Shown here: in pieces, positions 1 through 9,362 of the stretch
Layout: each line of letters opens with the position of its first letter
Position numbering within the stretch: the first letter of the stretch is position 1
From: Strigomonas culicis
Lineage: Eukaryota > Euglenozoa > Kinetoplastea > Trypanosomatida > Trypanosomatidae
NCBI GenBank assembly: GCA_000482145.1
Contig: AUXH01000133.1
Coordinates: forward strand, 1-36,492
DNA: 36,492 nucleotides
Direction: 5' to 3'
Notes under the pieces: generated by a model
The model's input: only the letters and a program-made list of their open reading frames with translations
What the model was told of the DNA's origin: nothing
Database searches by the model: none
Position numbers and translations under genes: made by a program

Positions 1-1
1 C

Positions 2-3000
2 GCCCCGCCCCCGGCGGACGGCCCGGCCAGCACCAGCGGTGGCACGCCACGCGAGGACGGCGAGGGCGAGGGCGAGGGCAAGGGCGCACCGCCGCGCAGC
101 GCGACGCGCTACGGGCCGCCGTCGGACGCCTCCTTCCAGTTCGCCTCCCGCGCGCTGCCGCCCCCGGCGGACAGCGGCAGTGCGTGGATCCGCCTCTTCC
201 CCATTTTGGAGGCGCTGTGCACCAACACGGTGCCCCACCGACCGGCGCACACCGAGACCAGCCACAGCAGCGCGAACCGTACCCCTCTGTTTGGCGTCGC
301 GGATGCCAGCAGTGGTGGCGACCGCCGCCGCGGCGTGGGACCCGGATCGCATGAGGACGGGGAGCTGGCGGAGACGCAGCCCTCCGCTGCCACCAGCGTC
401 GTGGTGCTGCGGCAGGGCAGTCACAGTGGGCTGCGACCGTCCGCGACGCTGGCCTCCGTCTCCAGCATGACCACCGGCTCCAGTACGCCCGCGCAGCCGC
501 ACCCGCACCACGGGTCGACGGTGAACGTCCATGTGATGCCCGGCGGCCGCACCAGCGCGGTGCCGGTGACAGAGCCCATGTCTCCCTTCGCGCTGCCCTC
601 GCCGCGCTACGCACAGTCTTTGCAGCAGCAGCAGCAGCAGCAGCAGCAGCGGCAGTTTTCGGTCTACTCGGTGGAAGCCAAAAGCATCACGGACGAGACG
701 CCCCCTTCGGTGATGTCGCAGCCACTGCAGCCCCACCGCGCCACCCACCACAGTTCGAATTCGAACCCGAATTGTTCTTTCTCCACCTGTCTCTCGTCGC
801 CGTCCGCGACGCTGCTGCGCGGGACGGCCACCGCCACCACGCTCACCACCACGACCGGCCTCCACAGCACCAGCGTGAATCCGCCCACGCTCACGGCGGC
901 GCGACCCACCGATCCGAGCGGCCTGTCTGTGATGAACCGGAACCAGAGCGAGCCGCATCCCGTGCCCCACCGATCGAAGTGCCCCGCGCTGACCGCGCCC
1001 ATCCAGCTGTGCTACTGCCGGCCTGTCGTGGAGGCGCTGGACAACGTGGTGCTCGCCGCCGCCGCCGCCGCGCCGCCCGTCGCACCGAACGCGAATTGGT
1101 GCTACGTGGAGCAGAAGGAGGAGGCGGCGCGGTTCGCGCGGTATGCGCTCTGCTGGCGCAACGGGTACCAGGTGGCGCTGGAGCTGAAGCACCTGCACCT
1201 CGAGCTGCGGAGCCGGAAGGAGGAGGAGGCCGCGCCGCCGCGCCGCGCGGCGGCGGGGCTGCGCTCCCCGTGCAGCAGCCCCAGCCCGCCGCCGGCGGCC
1301 GAGGGCCCGGTGCGGGTCATGCACTTCCGCGGTGTGAAGGAAGTCGATTTCTACTTCGCCGAGCTGATGCACCAGAACGCGCTGCTCTGTATGGAGGAGG
1401 AGGCGCGGCTGCAGCGGCAGTGGGCTGACCGCACGCTGGAGCGGCAGCGCCGCGCTGCCTCCTTCCGCAGCGACGCTGTCCTTGCCGCCGCGCTGCGCGA
1501 CGCGGGCCAGGAGCCGGCGGGGGTGGGGCCGCCCGCGCCGGACCCGCGCGGGCAGTGGTGGCGGGCGTGCAGCCACGCGTGGCACTCCCACGAGCTGCCG
1601 CTCATCCTCACCCTGACCGTGCGGCAGCTCGACTACGCGGCGCTCGTCGGCGACGTGCAGTACTGTCTGACGCTGTCACTGCTCGTCTGTCTGTGGTGGC
1701 GCGTGCGCCACCTCGTGGAGCACTTCGATGCGCTGCAGGACGATGCGGGCCAGCAGCGGCCCAAGCCAGGGCACGGCCCTCCGGCCACAGCCGCGCGGCC
1801 GGATGGCGTGACCACCGCGCTCTTGGCGCTCATGAAGAGCACGTTTGCCTGTCCGTTTGTGCCGCAGCCGTCCATACACGAGGCGGCGGAGGACGTGCGC
1901 AAGAGCGGCGCGGCATCCGGATCGGCCTCCCCGCCGGTCGCGCCCCGCGGCAAAGCGCACGCGACGACCGCGACGGTGCCTAGCAGTGGGAAAAAGGGTG
2001 GTGGCGGTGCGGCCTCGGCCGCACCGCCGCCGGCCGCCGCGGCCGGCGGCGACCCCTGCGCGCCGCTTCTGTCCGAGGCGGACGCCGCGGCGATCCGGGC
2101 GGCGACGGCGATGGCGCCGGCGCAGTGGCAGCTGCGGCTGATGCAGTGGCTAGATAGCTACACCGCGCTGCTGCACCGCGCACAGCTCTACGTGCCGGTG
2201 AACGAGCTGCTGCTGACGCTGCCGGAGGTGCTGCTGCAGCCGAACAACCCGACGCAGCCCAAGGCGGCCGAGAGCGCCTACGAGAAGCAGATGACGTACG
2301 TCTACTGCACCAGCTGCGACAAGGCGGAACTCATCGCCGTGGCGGCGCCGGCCGCCCCGCCGTGCGACGGGCCGCACGAGCGCTACCAGCTGCCGGAGCT
2401 GCGGCGCTCCTTGGAGCGCCAGCGAGAGCGCGCGCAGCGGCGCCGTCGCATCCCCGGCGGCGGGGCCGGTCGCCGCCGGGGAAGCCACGCGCCGAACGTC
2501 ACCCTCGTCGCGGATATCCGGGACCACCCGGGGGGGGCTGCCGCCGGCCCCCGCGGCGGACGGCGCGGCCGCCTCCCACGCCACCACCCTCTGCTCCAAA
2601 ACGACAAGCGGCGGCGGCAGCGACAGGGCGGGTGCGGCGACCGCGTGGACGACGCCGCTGCCGGAGCGCTCGCTGTCGGACGTGAGCCCCACCACCGTCA
2701 CGACCCTCCGCGGCGCGGGCGAGGGGGGGGGAAGACGGAGCGACGGCGCGCAGCAGGCACGGACGGCGGCGCGCCGTCGCGGTCCGTCCGCCGCGGCGGC
2801 GCGCCGCCGTCGACGCGGAGAGCTTCTCCGCGTCCTCCTCCTTCTCTTCGCTGCCATCGTCGTCGTCGTCGTCCTCGTGCTCCGGGGTGGGGTCGGCCGC
2901 CGCCGCCAGCGGGTGCGGCGCCGGCTCCTCCGCGCTCTCCTCCGAGGGGACGCCGCCGTCGTCGGTGCCGGCGGCGGTGCCGACCGCGGAGGCGTCTCTG

Positions 3001-3252
3001 TCGGTCTGTGTGCCGGCGGTCGCCGCGGGAGCGCCGCCGCCGGCACACAACGCGGTGTGTAAACGCTGCCGCCGCACCGGCCTGCTGACGTGCGCGATCT
3101 GTCAGGAGCCGGTGGAGGGGCTCTATGTGTGGCTGCGCGGGTGCGGCCACGGCGGGCACCCGCAGCACATGGCGCGCTGGCTGGAGCACTGCCCGTACTG
3201 CCCGCGCTGTGGCACCGCGGCGTCGGCCGCCATGTGCACGCAGGAGGAATGA
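2..3252 (+). CDS. WDR24: WDR24-like GATOR2/SEA complex subunit, 5'-partial, frame broken twice
   Basis: The frame is open from the first bases of the window, so the start and any N-terminal WD40 propeller lie upstream. Seen: Ser/Pro/Ala-rich linker with a Q9 run (622-648), a helical region (about 1000-1750 and 2120-2260), a CxxC pair (YCTSC, 2303-2317), then a C-terminal RING-like zinc module at 3058-3219 with CKRC, CAIC, a GCGHGGHPQHMARWLE core and CPYCPRCG. The HGGHxxH core, the preceding helices and the CxxC order are typical of WDR24/SEA2, and less closely WDR59/SEA3. That family is part of GATOR2/SEACAT, which acts at the lysosome/vacuole and relieves inhibition of TORC1. The good reading moves from frame 2 to 3 at an 8-G run (2530-2537) and from 3 to 1 at a 9-G run (2723-2731); each needs one surplus base. 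With both removed the visible part is about 1082 residues. The TGA stop is at 3250-3252. WDR59 is the main alternative. Confidence 0.72.
622..648 (+). repeat. CAG microsatellite coding poly-Gln
   Basis: Nine consecutive CAG codons within the WDR24-like gene give a Q9 run in a Ser/Pro-rich disordered linker. Such tracts vary easily in length, in steps of three bases, without breaking the frame. Confidence 0.9.
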
Positions 3253-3629
3253 GTGGCGAGCTTGCTTCTGGCCATCGGTTGTGTAGTAGTTGCTGTTATA
3301 TCTTTTTTTTTTTGCAATTCGCGTATAAAGAAAAGGAATTGTTTTTACACGAGAAACAGACGTTGTTAAATGTGTATGTGTGTGAGTGTCTCCATTTCTA
3401 CTCTCTATCTCTCTCTTTAGTTCGATAGAAAAGGAAACAATAATACAAGCACTGACCACATTGTTAAATGTTGGTACATTGAACATAGATTATCATTGGA
3501 TTTGACATCTTTTTTTAAAACTCTTCTTATTTTTCATTAGCATACGCTACTTCATCTACATACATACACACATCCATACATACAAGAAGAATAAAAATAG
3601 AAATAATAAAACAGAAATACAAGTGAAAA
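3253..3629 (+). other. Spacer between WDR24-like and ELG1-like genes
   Basis: No gene is seen. The spacer is AT-rich and holds the 3' UTR of the upstream gene, a T run at 3301-3313, and the trans-splicing signals and leader of the ELG1-like gene. Confidence 0.8.
3508..3540 (+). promoter_or_regulatory. Predicted spliced-leader acceptor of ELG1-like gene
   Basis: A T/C-rich tract (3508-3535, interrupted by a short A run) is followed by the first AG at 3539-3540. This leaves a 5' UTR of about 89 nt before the ATG at 3630. Confidence 0.6.
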
Positions 3630-6600
3630 ATGAAGAAAAGAGCAACAAAAAGACTCCCACCCGCCACACGAAAGAGAACGCAAGAGGCGAGTGAAGTCAT
3701 CGAGGGGGTGGACAGCGTCGATGGATCGGAGCGGCTTCCCCCGGCGCATGACAGCCCAGTGCACAGGCAGCGGTGCGTGACGCTGGACGGGGAAGAGGAG
3801 GAAGACGACGGAGAGGGCAGCTCCGTTTGTGCCACTGCAGCCCCTACGGATCGTCGAATTATCCAATTTGAAATTGACGACGATGACGAGGCAGACGAAC
3901 CCCCGGCTAAGGAAGCAAAGAACCAAGCACCCTTGGAAACCCATAGCAATATGATGAGCACGTTTGATGTCGCTCAGTTTCTAAGATACGCTTCGCTACT
4001 TCACTACACCAACTATCAGAGTTATGTCTGCGACGGCTTGCGACGGAGAGAGGTGTACCTTCAGAGCGTTACGGCGGACGGGGAGACAGAAGACGACACC
4101 GTTCGACGTGTTGCTCTTGCTGCTACCACTAATCATAACAACAAGCCGTTGGTAGGGAAGACAAAGGCACAAGTAGAGGAGAATAATGATACGAATTGTT
4201 TTCTAGACAAGAGAAGCACCTCCATGTTTCAGGCGAAGGGGCACGATGCGTTCTACGACCGGCCCGCCACGGTGGCGCGCGCTCCCCCGCATGAGGCGGG
4301 TGTGGGCACAAGCGGGGTTGAGCAGGCCACCACAACGCTGAAAGGGATCGATTTATTATGCTGCTTTCAGGAGCTCATACTGAGCTGCTACGCGCTCGAG
4401 GACGACCGCACGCGCCGGCAGGCAGCTCTGGAGGACCGGCAGCTGCTCGCGTCGCTGCGCCATCACCACCGGCGGGAGCCGGTGTGGCAGCTCCGTGCCC
4501 CTCCGCCCGTGCCCGCCAGCGCGGAGGCGGGGGGCGAGGGAGTGGACGTGTTAGCGGAAGCAAATACACTCCTTAATGGTGTGGCGAAGCGGACGAACTA
4601 CGATGGTCTCTGCGCGGCCGCCCAGCCGCCGCCGGCCAGCACGCTGCCGGAGCAAGCCGCTGAGTACTACACGCTGTGTTGTAAGAAGAAGATGGAGGGG
4701 CGCCAGTTTCAGAAGGAGACACGCGACCGCCGCCGGTGGCTCGAGCAGCCGCTGTTGGCGGAGGACGCGCTTCGATACAGCAAGCAGCTGTTGCTGTACG
4801 ATGCGGAAAAAAAACGGAATACAAATAATACCAATCGAAATCGCCATCAGCTCTTTTACAATCAGTTCCCACTGCCACTGTTTCGCGCCTCTTCCTTTTT
4901 CGAAGAGACGCTGCGGGTGATGCGGTGGCTGAGCACGTGGGACCGGCAGGCCCTCACGGCGGAGGGCGCGCACCACCGCAGTAAGGCGGATCGAAAAAGG
5001 GAACGAGAGAAGCAGCAGCAGAGAGGCCGAGCGGGGGCCGACGAGGGGGCGCGGAGAGAAACCCCACCGTGCGCACCGCAACCGGAAGAGCGGGAAGAGA
5101 AGCAAAAGGAAGTGAAGGCAGCCTCAGCGGAGGCAGAAAAGAACAACAGGAGTGTGGAGAAGAAAACGGTGCTTCTGAACTTCTTCGGTGCGGCACAGAA
5201 AAGGGAAAGCAGCCAAAACCAAGTCATTCATATCGACACGGAAGAGAAAGCGAAGGGTAAGCAGGAGCCAGCGCAACACCCCAACGTGGACGAGCGTATC
5301 ATCGAGTCTGTGCAAACAATCAGCTCGGCGGAGGACGTAAAGGCAAGTCCGCTGTCGCTCACGGAGTCCACACCCAACAACAATGACATATGCCAGCAGG
5401 CGGATGACCTTAATAACGTGAATGAGAATACCAGCGCTACTACTAATAATAATGCATTCTTTCATGATTTCAAGTCGAGCTGGATGTCCGCCTTAAAGGG
5501 GAAGTTTGAGGAGCTGCACCTCTTCGCGCCTCGGCCGTCCTCGCCGCTGCCGGCCCGCGCGGGTCTTGCCGCGGGGAGCCAACGGCAGGAGGTGGGTGCC
5601 TTTTCGGCGCATGGGCACCGGGATGGCAAGCGAGGTCGCAGCGATGCGCCGGAGTCTTCGAAGGTTGTTCAGTCCTTGCCCTTCTACAAGGAGATGCAAA
5701 AGGAATGCGCGCGCGAACAGAAACAGTTTCAATTGTACCTCAACGTTCTTCAGAATCAAACGCACACGGCGAGTAATGTTGTGAGCATCAACGGGACGGT
5801 CATTCAGGTGCGAAGCTCACGACTCGCGAAGATAGAGGCAGAGAAGAAGATTGCGGAGATGAAGATTCAGAAGGAGCGGGAAAAGCAAAAAGGGTACTTC
5901 CTGTCGGCTGACGCGGTCGCGAACCCGCATACGGCGCACCTGCGTCCCAAGTCGGGGCCGCACCGTCCGCAGGACGCCTGTAATGAGGGCTTCCTTCTTC
6001 AGCTGCAGCACCAGGCCGGCTCTGGGAGGCAGGCCCGCATACCTTACGGAGATGGGGTGCCGTCGGCTCAAGATGGCACCTTGGGTCTTGCATATGAGCT
6101 GCGTGGCGGGGAGGAGAGCAGCTGCGGGTCCATCGACGCCACGGCGTCGACCGGCACGACCACGAGTGGCTCCTCCACCAGCAGCACCCGTGACAGCAGC
6201 GTCGACTCGGTGGATTCCACCTCCTCCAGTGTTATTATTAAAGGAAGCAGCAGCAGCAGCAGCAGCAGCATGTGTGAGGCGAAGGAGGAGGGGTGCTCGT
6301 CCGCCCAGCGAGAGCAGCGCGAGAAGAGGGAGGACGTGGAGAGGAGAAGGCGAGAGCGGAGCAGCCGTCGACGGCGAAAGAAGCAACGCGAAGCACTGAA
6401 AAAGCAACGGCAGCAGCAGCAGCTTCTGAGGGCCAGGCAGCAGCAGCTACAGCGGGATGCGGAGGAAGAGGGGGAGGATGACAAGGAGAACCGCAATGTC
6501 ACAAATATTCTTGTCGTGGGCGGCGGCACCGGCGTCGGCAAGACGGCCAGTATCTACCTGGCCGCCTCCCTTCTGAACTACACCATCATCGAGATGAACA

Positions 6601-9029
6601 CGTCTAAGAAGCGGAGCGTCAAGAGCATTGAGCGCGTGCTGGCGGAGTTAACGCGCAGCTATCGGCTGTCCTCGGGCGCGGGCGGCCATGCGCTGGCGAG
6701 CCACCACGCGCCGACGCCGGATAACAAGGCACTACAGCAGCAGCAGCAGCAGCAGATCCGCCTCACGGTGGAGCAGGAGCTGCTGCGGCTCAAGAAGGAA
6801 CAGGAGGAGCTGTCGCGGCGCCAGCGGCAAGACGAGGAGGCGGCCGCCGCCAAGAAAAGGGAGGAGCGGAAAAAGGTGTTCCAGAATTTCTTCAAGCCCA
6901 GGCAGCAGCAGAAGGTGCAGGTGGAAGAGGAGGCACAGAAGGAGCAGCAAGAAGCAAGGCAGGAAGAAACGGATGGCATGGCAGCAGTGGAGTCAGCGCC
7001 TCCTCACACACATCCGCATACTAATAATAACAATAATAAACAAAAGGCCACGGAGAGCGATAAGGAGTCGATTATTAACGTGGACGAAGCGGTCGTTTCA
7101 CCGCGTAGCAGCAGCGGCGGCGCCTTCCCTGCGACGCCGACAGCCACAAACAATAGTAAGCGGACGATTATCCTCTTCGAGGACACCGACATTGTGTTTC
7201 ACGACGAGAACGCCAAGGCGCTGTACAACGCGGTCCGCGAGCTGGCGGTGAAGAGCCAGGTGCCCATCATCGCGACCACGACGAACACAAACCCCGGTAT
7301 CGTGGAAGATCGTTACGATTTGCATCCATTTGAGGAGACGGCGACCGGGGTCGTCCAGCCACGCGCGTTCGAGGGGTGGATGCGGTCGACGGAGGCGCCC
7401 AACGCGGACGCGGGGAGGGAGGATGGCGATGCCTCCAGTGGTGGGACGCACTCCTACTATGCGATTCCGTCGCTGCACTACAGACAGGAGGAGGCGGAGG
7501 TGGCGCTCTTGCCTTCGGCGGCCGCGCCCTTTGCCTCTCCGAAGAGCAGTAGTAAGAATGAAACGTTTACGAAAATTAACATTTCGGCGAATACGATTTC
7601 GCACTACTTAGGGAGGAAGACGCCTTTTACGAAGATCACGAAGAACTCCAAAACGATTTTGTTCATGCAGCTGCTTGTGATTCTGTTGACGGAGCTAGGG
7701 CTTCTTTTTTTCAGTGCAACAAGTAGCCCCAACGCGCACCAGGAGAACGATACTAATGTGACACTGAAGAAAAACGCTCTGTTTCATAGAGTAGTATCGA
7801 GACTACAAGAGGAAATATTTGGAAATGCCGCAGCACGGCTTCGAACTAGTAGTAATAAGGATAAGAATGACGATGAAGATGAAGAAGAGGCTCTGCTAGT
7901 GTTGTACAATTATAACCGATGTGCGTCCATTCACACCGACATGCGAAGTTGGTTGAACCGATTGAAACTGCTACTGCTGGAGCTGCAGTTGGAGGAAAAA
8001 AGGGGCGAGCCTGACACCCACACGCAGGCAACTGTTGAAGTCAAGAAGACGATGCAGAAGCAACAGAATCAAAGAAAGAGTATTGCGTCTGTCTATGAGT
8101 GGGAGCTATGGTTTTCTCGGTTCCATACCGTGCTCGCGGAAACCGAATGTGGGGCGTTGACGCACGACGGTCCTGTCAGTGCGAATGCCCTCGACGGCGC
8201 AGAGCTCGAGGATCTGCAGGCGGAGCTGGACACGATGGACATCCCTTCCTTCGAACATTTCAAGCGCATCGATCTCAGCGATGCCCTCCATCCGGGTAAG
8301 CGCAAAAGAGGTGCAAAGACGAACAAGAATAATAATGATAAAGAGGAGGTAGAAGTGCTTTTGGAGGTGCCTCATAAGAAGAAACGAACGGAAGGACTTG
8401 AAAAAGAAAAAGATAACAATAATAATAATACATTTCTTTCGCTCTTCAATCGTGATACCACTAATCCGAACAACAAGAATAACGCTAACACGAATACGAA
8501 TACTAATGCGTTGCTTGCATTGCAAAGGGAAATACAAGAGGACAAGAAGGTGGCCATGCTCGCGCGCGCCGACGCGATGGCGGCGATCGACCACAGCCTG
8601 CCATTCGGGCCCCTGCAGCAGTACTACTTCTACACTCCCCCCAGCGCGCTCCCAAGCAGCACATCCGCGTACCGGTACAACAACAATGTGTACAATAACT
8701 ACAGCACGCACACGCACCTGTACTCGGCCGCCTCCTTTGCGGTCCCACCCGCGCCGCCACTGCCGCAACAGCAGCAGCACGGCGACCCCACGACGACCGC
8801 TGCGACGGGGGAGGGCCCTGGCACGAGCCACCACGCGCACCCCTGCGGCGGCCCGCGTCTTGTACAGCGGGACAACATCAGCCACATCTCAAAGAGCAGC
8901 AGTGCGTCCATCTTTCGACAGTACTTTTGGAAGAAGGGGCGCAAGGTGGAAGCGGCGCGGCAGCTCGTCGCGACAACGAACTACAACGGCTTTGAGGACA
9001 CGATCGGCTTTCCTTCCTTACTCAAGTGA
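3630..9029 (+). CDS. ELG1: ELG1/ATAD5-like RFC-type PCNA unloader, large subunit
   Basis: 1799 residues. An in-frame TGA at 3624 lies just before the ATG. Seen: Walker A GGTGVGKT (965-972, Lys971) and a following strand/helix like those of RFC1/Elg1, then Walker B IILFEDTD (about 1180-1187) and a sensor-1-like stretch VPIIATTTN. A Phe-Glu-x-x-Asp Walker B is the Elg1/ATAD5 pattern rather than the usual RFC1 DExD. The N-terminal half is mostly charged and disordered, and the C-terminal part is Asn-rich. There are SUMO-interaction-like motifs at 77-88 (IIQF before acidic residues), 532-536 (VIHID) and 1148-1153 (IINVDE), and PIP-box-like motifs at 512-519, 1081-1088 and 1759-1766. In yeast and animals Elg1/ATAD5 with RFC2-5 removes PCNA, preferably SUMO-modified in yeast, from replicated DNA. 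About 210 residues separate Walker A and B, much more than usual. RFC1 or another AAA+ large subunit is a less likely alternative. Confidence 0.78.
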   Translation: MKKRATKRLPPATRKRTQEASEVIEGVDSVDGSERLPPAHDSPVHRQRCVTLDGEEEEDDGEGSSVCATAAPTDRRIIQFEIDDDDEADEPPAKEAKNQAPLETHSNMMSTFDVAQFLRYASLLHYTNYQSYVCDGLRRREVYLQSVTADGETEDDTVRRVALAATTNHNNKPLVGKTKAQVEENNDTNCFLDKRSTSMFQAKGHDAFYDRPATVARAPPHEAGVGTSGVEQATTTLKGIDLLCCFQELILSCYALEDDRTRRQAALEDRQLLASLRHHHRREPVWQLRAPPPVPASAEAGGEGVDVLAEANTLLNGVAKRTNYDGLCAAAQPPPASTLPEQAAEYYTLCCKKKMEGRQFQKETRDRRRWLEQPLLAEDALRYSKQLLLYDAEKKRNTNNTNRNRHQLFYNQFPLPLFRASSFFEETLRVMRWLSTWDRQALTAEGAHHRSKADRKREREKQQQRGRAGADEGARRETPPCAPQPEEREEKQKEVKAASAEAEKNNRSVEKKTVLLNFFGAAQKRESSQNQVIHIDTEEKAKGKQEPAQHPNVDERIIESVQTISSAEDVKASPLSLTESTPNNNDICQQADDLNNVNENTSATTNNNAFFHDFKSSWMSALKGKFEELHLFAPRPSSPLPARAGLAAGSQRQEVGAFSAHGHRDGKRGRSDAPESSKVVQSLPFYKEMQKECAREQKQFQLYLNVLQNQTHTASNVVSINGTVIQVRSSRLAKIEAEKKIAEMKIQKEREKQKGYFLSADAVANPHTAHLRPKSGPHRPQDACNEGFLLQLQHQAGSGRQARIPYGDGVPSAQDGTLGLAYELRGGEESSCGSIDATASTGTTTSGSSTSSTRDSSVDSVDSTSSSVIIKGSSSSSSSSMCEAKEEGCSSAQREQREKREDVERRRRERSSRRRRKKQREALKKQRQQQQLLRARQQQLQRDAEEEGEDDKENRNVTNILVVGGGTGVGKTASIYLAASLLNYTIIEMNTSKKRSVKSIERVLAELTRSYRLSSGAGGHALASHHAPTPDNKALQQQQQQQIRLTVEQELLRLKKEQEELSRRQRQDEEAAAAKKREERKKVFQNFFKPRQQQKVQVEEEAQKEQQEARQEETDGMAAVESAPPHTHPHTNNNNNKQKATESDKESIINVDEAVVSPRSSSGGAFPATPTATNNSKRTIILFEDTDIVFHDENAKALYNAVRELAVKSQVPIIATTTNTNPGIVEDRYDLHPFEETATGVVQPRAFEGWMRSTEAPNADAGREDGDASSGGTHSYYAIPSLHYRQEEAEVALLPSAAAPFASPKSSSKNETFTKINISANTISHYLGRKTPFTKITKNSKTILFMQLLVILLTELGLLFFSATSSPNAHQENDTNVTLKKNALFHRVVSRLQEEIFGNAAARLRTSSNKDKNDDEDEEEALLVLYNYNRCASIHTDMRSWLNRLKLLLLELQLEEKRGEPDTHTQATVEVKKTMQKQQNQRKSIASVYEWELWFSRFHTVLAETECGALTHDGPVSANALDGAELEDLQAELDTMDIPSFEHFKRIDLSDALHPGKRKRGAKTNKNNNDKEEVEVLLEVPHKKKRTEGLEKEKDNNNNNTFLSLFNRDTTNPNNKNNANTNTNTNALLALQREIQEDKKVAMLARADAMAAIDHSLPFGPLQQYYFYTPPSALPSSTSAYRYNNNVYNNYSTHTHLYSAASFAVPPAPPLPQQQQHGDPTTTAATGEGPGTSHHAHPCGGPRLVQRDNISHISKSSSASIFRQYFWKKGRKVEAARQLVATTNYNGFEDTIGFPSLLK

Positions 9030-9362
9030 CTTTTTTTTTTTGCATATACACACATTTTTTTATTATTTACATACACATACACAATTGCGACTGAAATCAT
9101 AGACTATCATGTATAGAGCGAGGGACAGAGAGTGAACTCTATACTTCAAATCATATATTCATTCATCTGCGCATATTAACTCGTATAGACTTTGTATACA
9201 TAGGTTGTTGTTGTTGTTTATAATTGTTTTGCGAAGATCCGTGTGGTTGTCACCATGCGTCACAGCAATGAGCTGAAATACGCTTTCTTCTTTGTCTGCA
9301 TCCCTCTCTCTCTCTCTCTCTCTCTCTTTATAAACGTTTATCTATATAACAGATTCTCTTCC
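9030..9362 (+). other. Spacer between ELG1-like and MORN genes
   Basis: AT-rich, no gene seen. It holds a T run directly after the ELG1 stop, short CA and TG-rich stretches, and the (CT)12 tract and AG used to place the start of the next gene. Confidence 0.75.
9304..9352 (+). promoter_or_regulatory. (CT)12 polypyrimidine tract and spliced-leader acceptor of MORN gene
   Basis: A perfect (CT)12 microsatellite (9304-9327) precedes the first AG at 9351-9352, only 10 nt before an in-frame ATG at 9363. Reading from the earlier ATG (9255) would translate the CT repeat into a Ser-Leu run that imitates a signal anchor, so the later start is preferred. Confidence 0.65.

Noticed and set aside
2150..3046. 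298-codon minus-strand frame opposite the WDR24-like gene
   Set aside because: Mirror of GC-rich sequence; the plus strand carries the conserved helices and zinc module.
2317..3057. Possible cis-intron in the WDR24-like gene covering the disordered insert
   Set aside because: The insert reads as Ser/Ala/Pro-rich protein in successive frames and kinetoplastid introns are very rare; kept only as an alternative to test.
9255..9362. N-terminal hydrophobic signal-anchor-like extension of the MORN protein
   Set aside because: It is the translation of the (CT)12 pyrimidine tract upstream of the predicted splice acceptor, not a real membrane segment.
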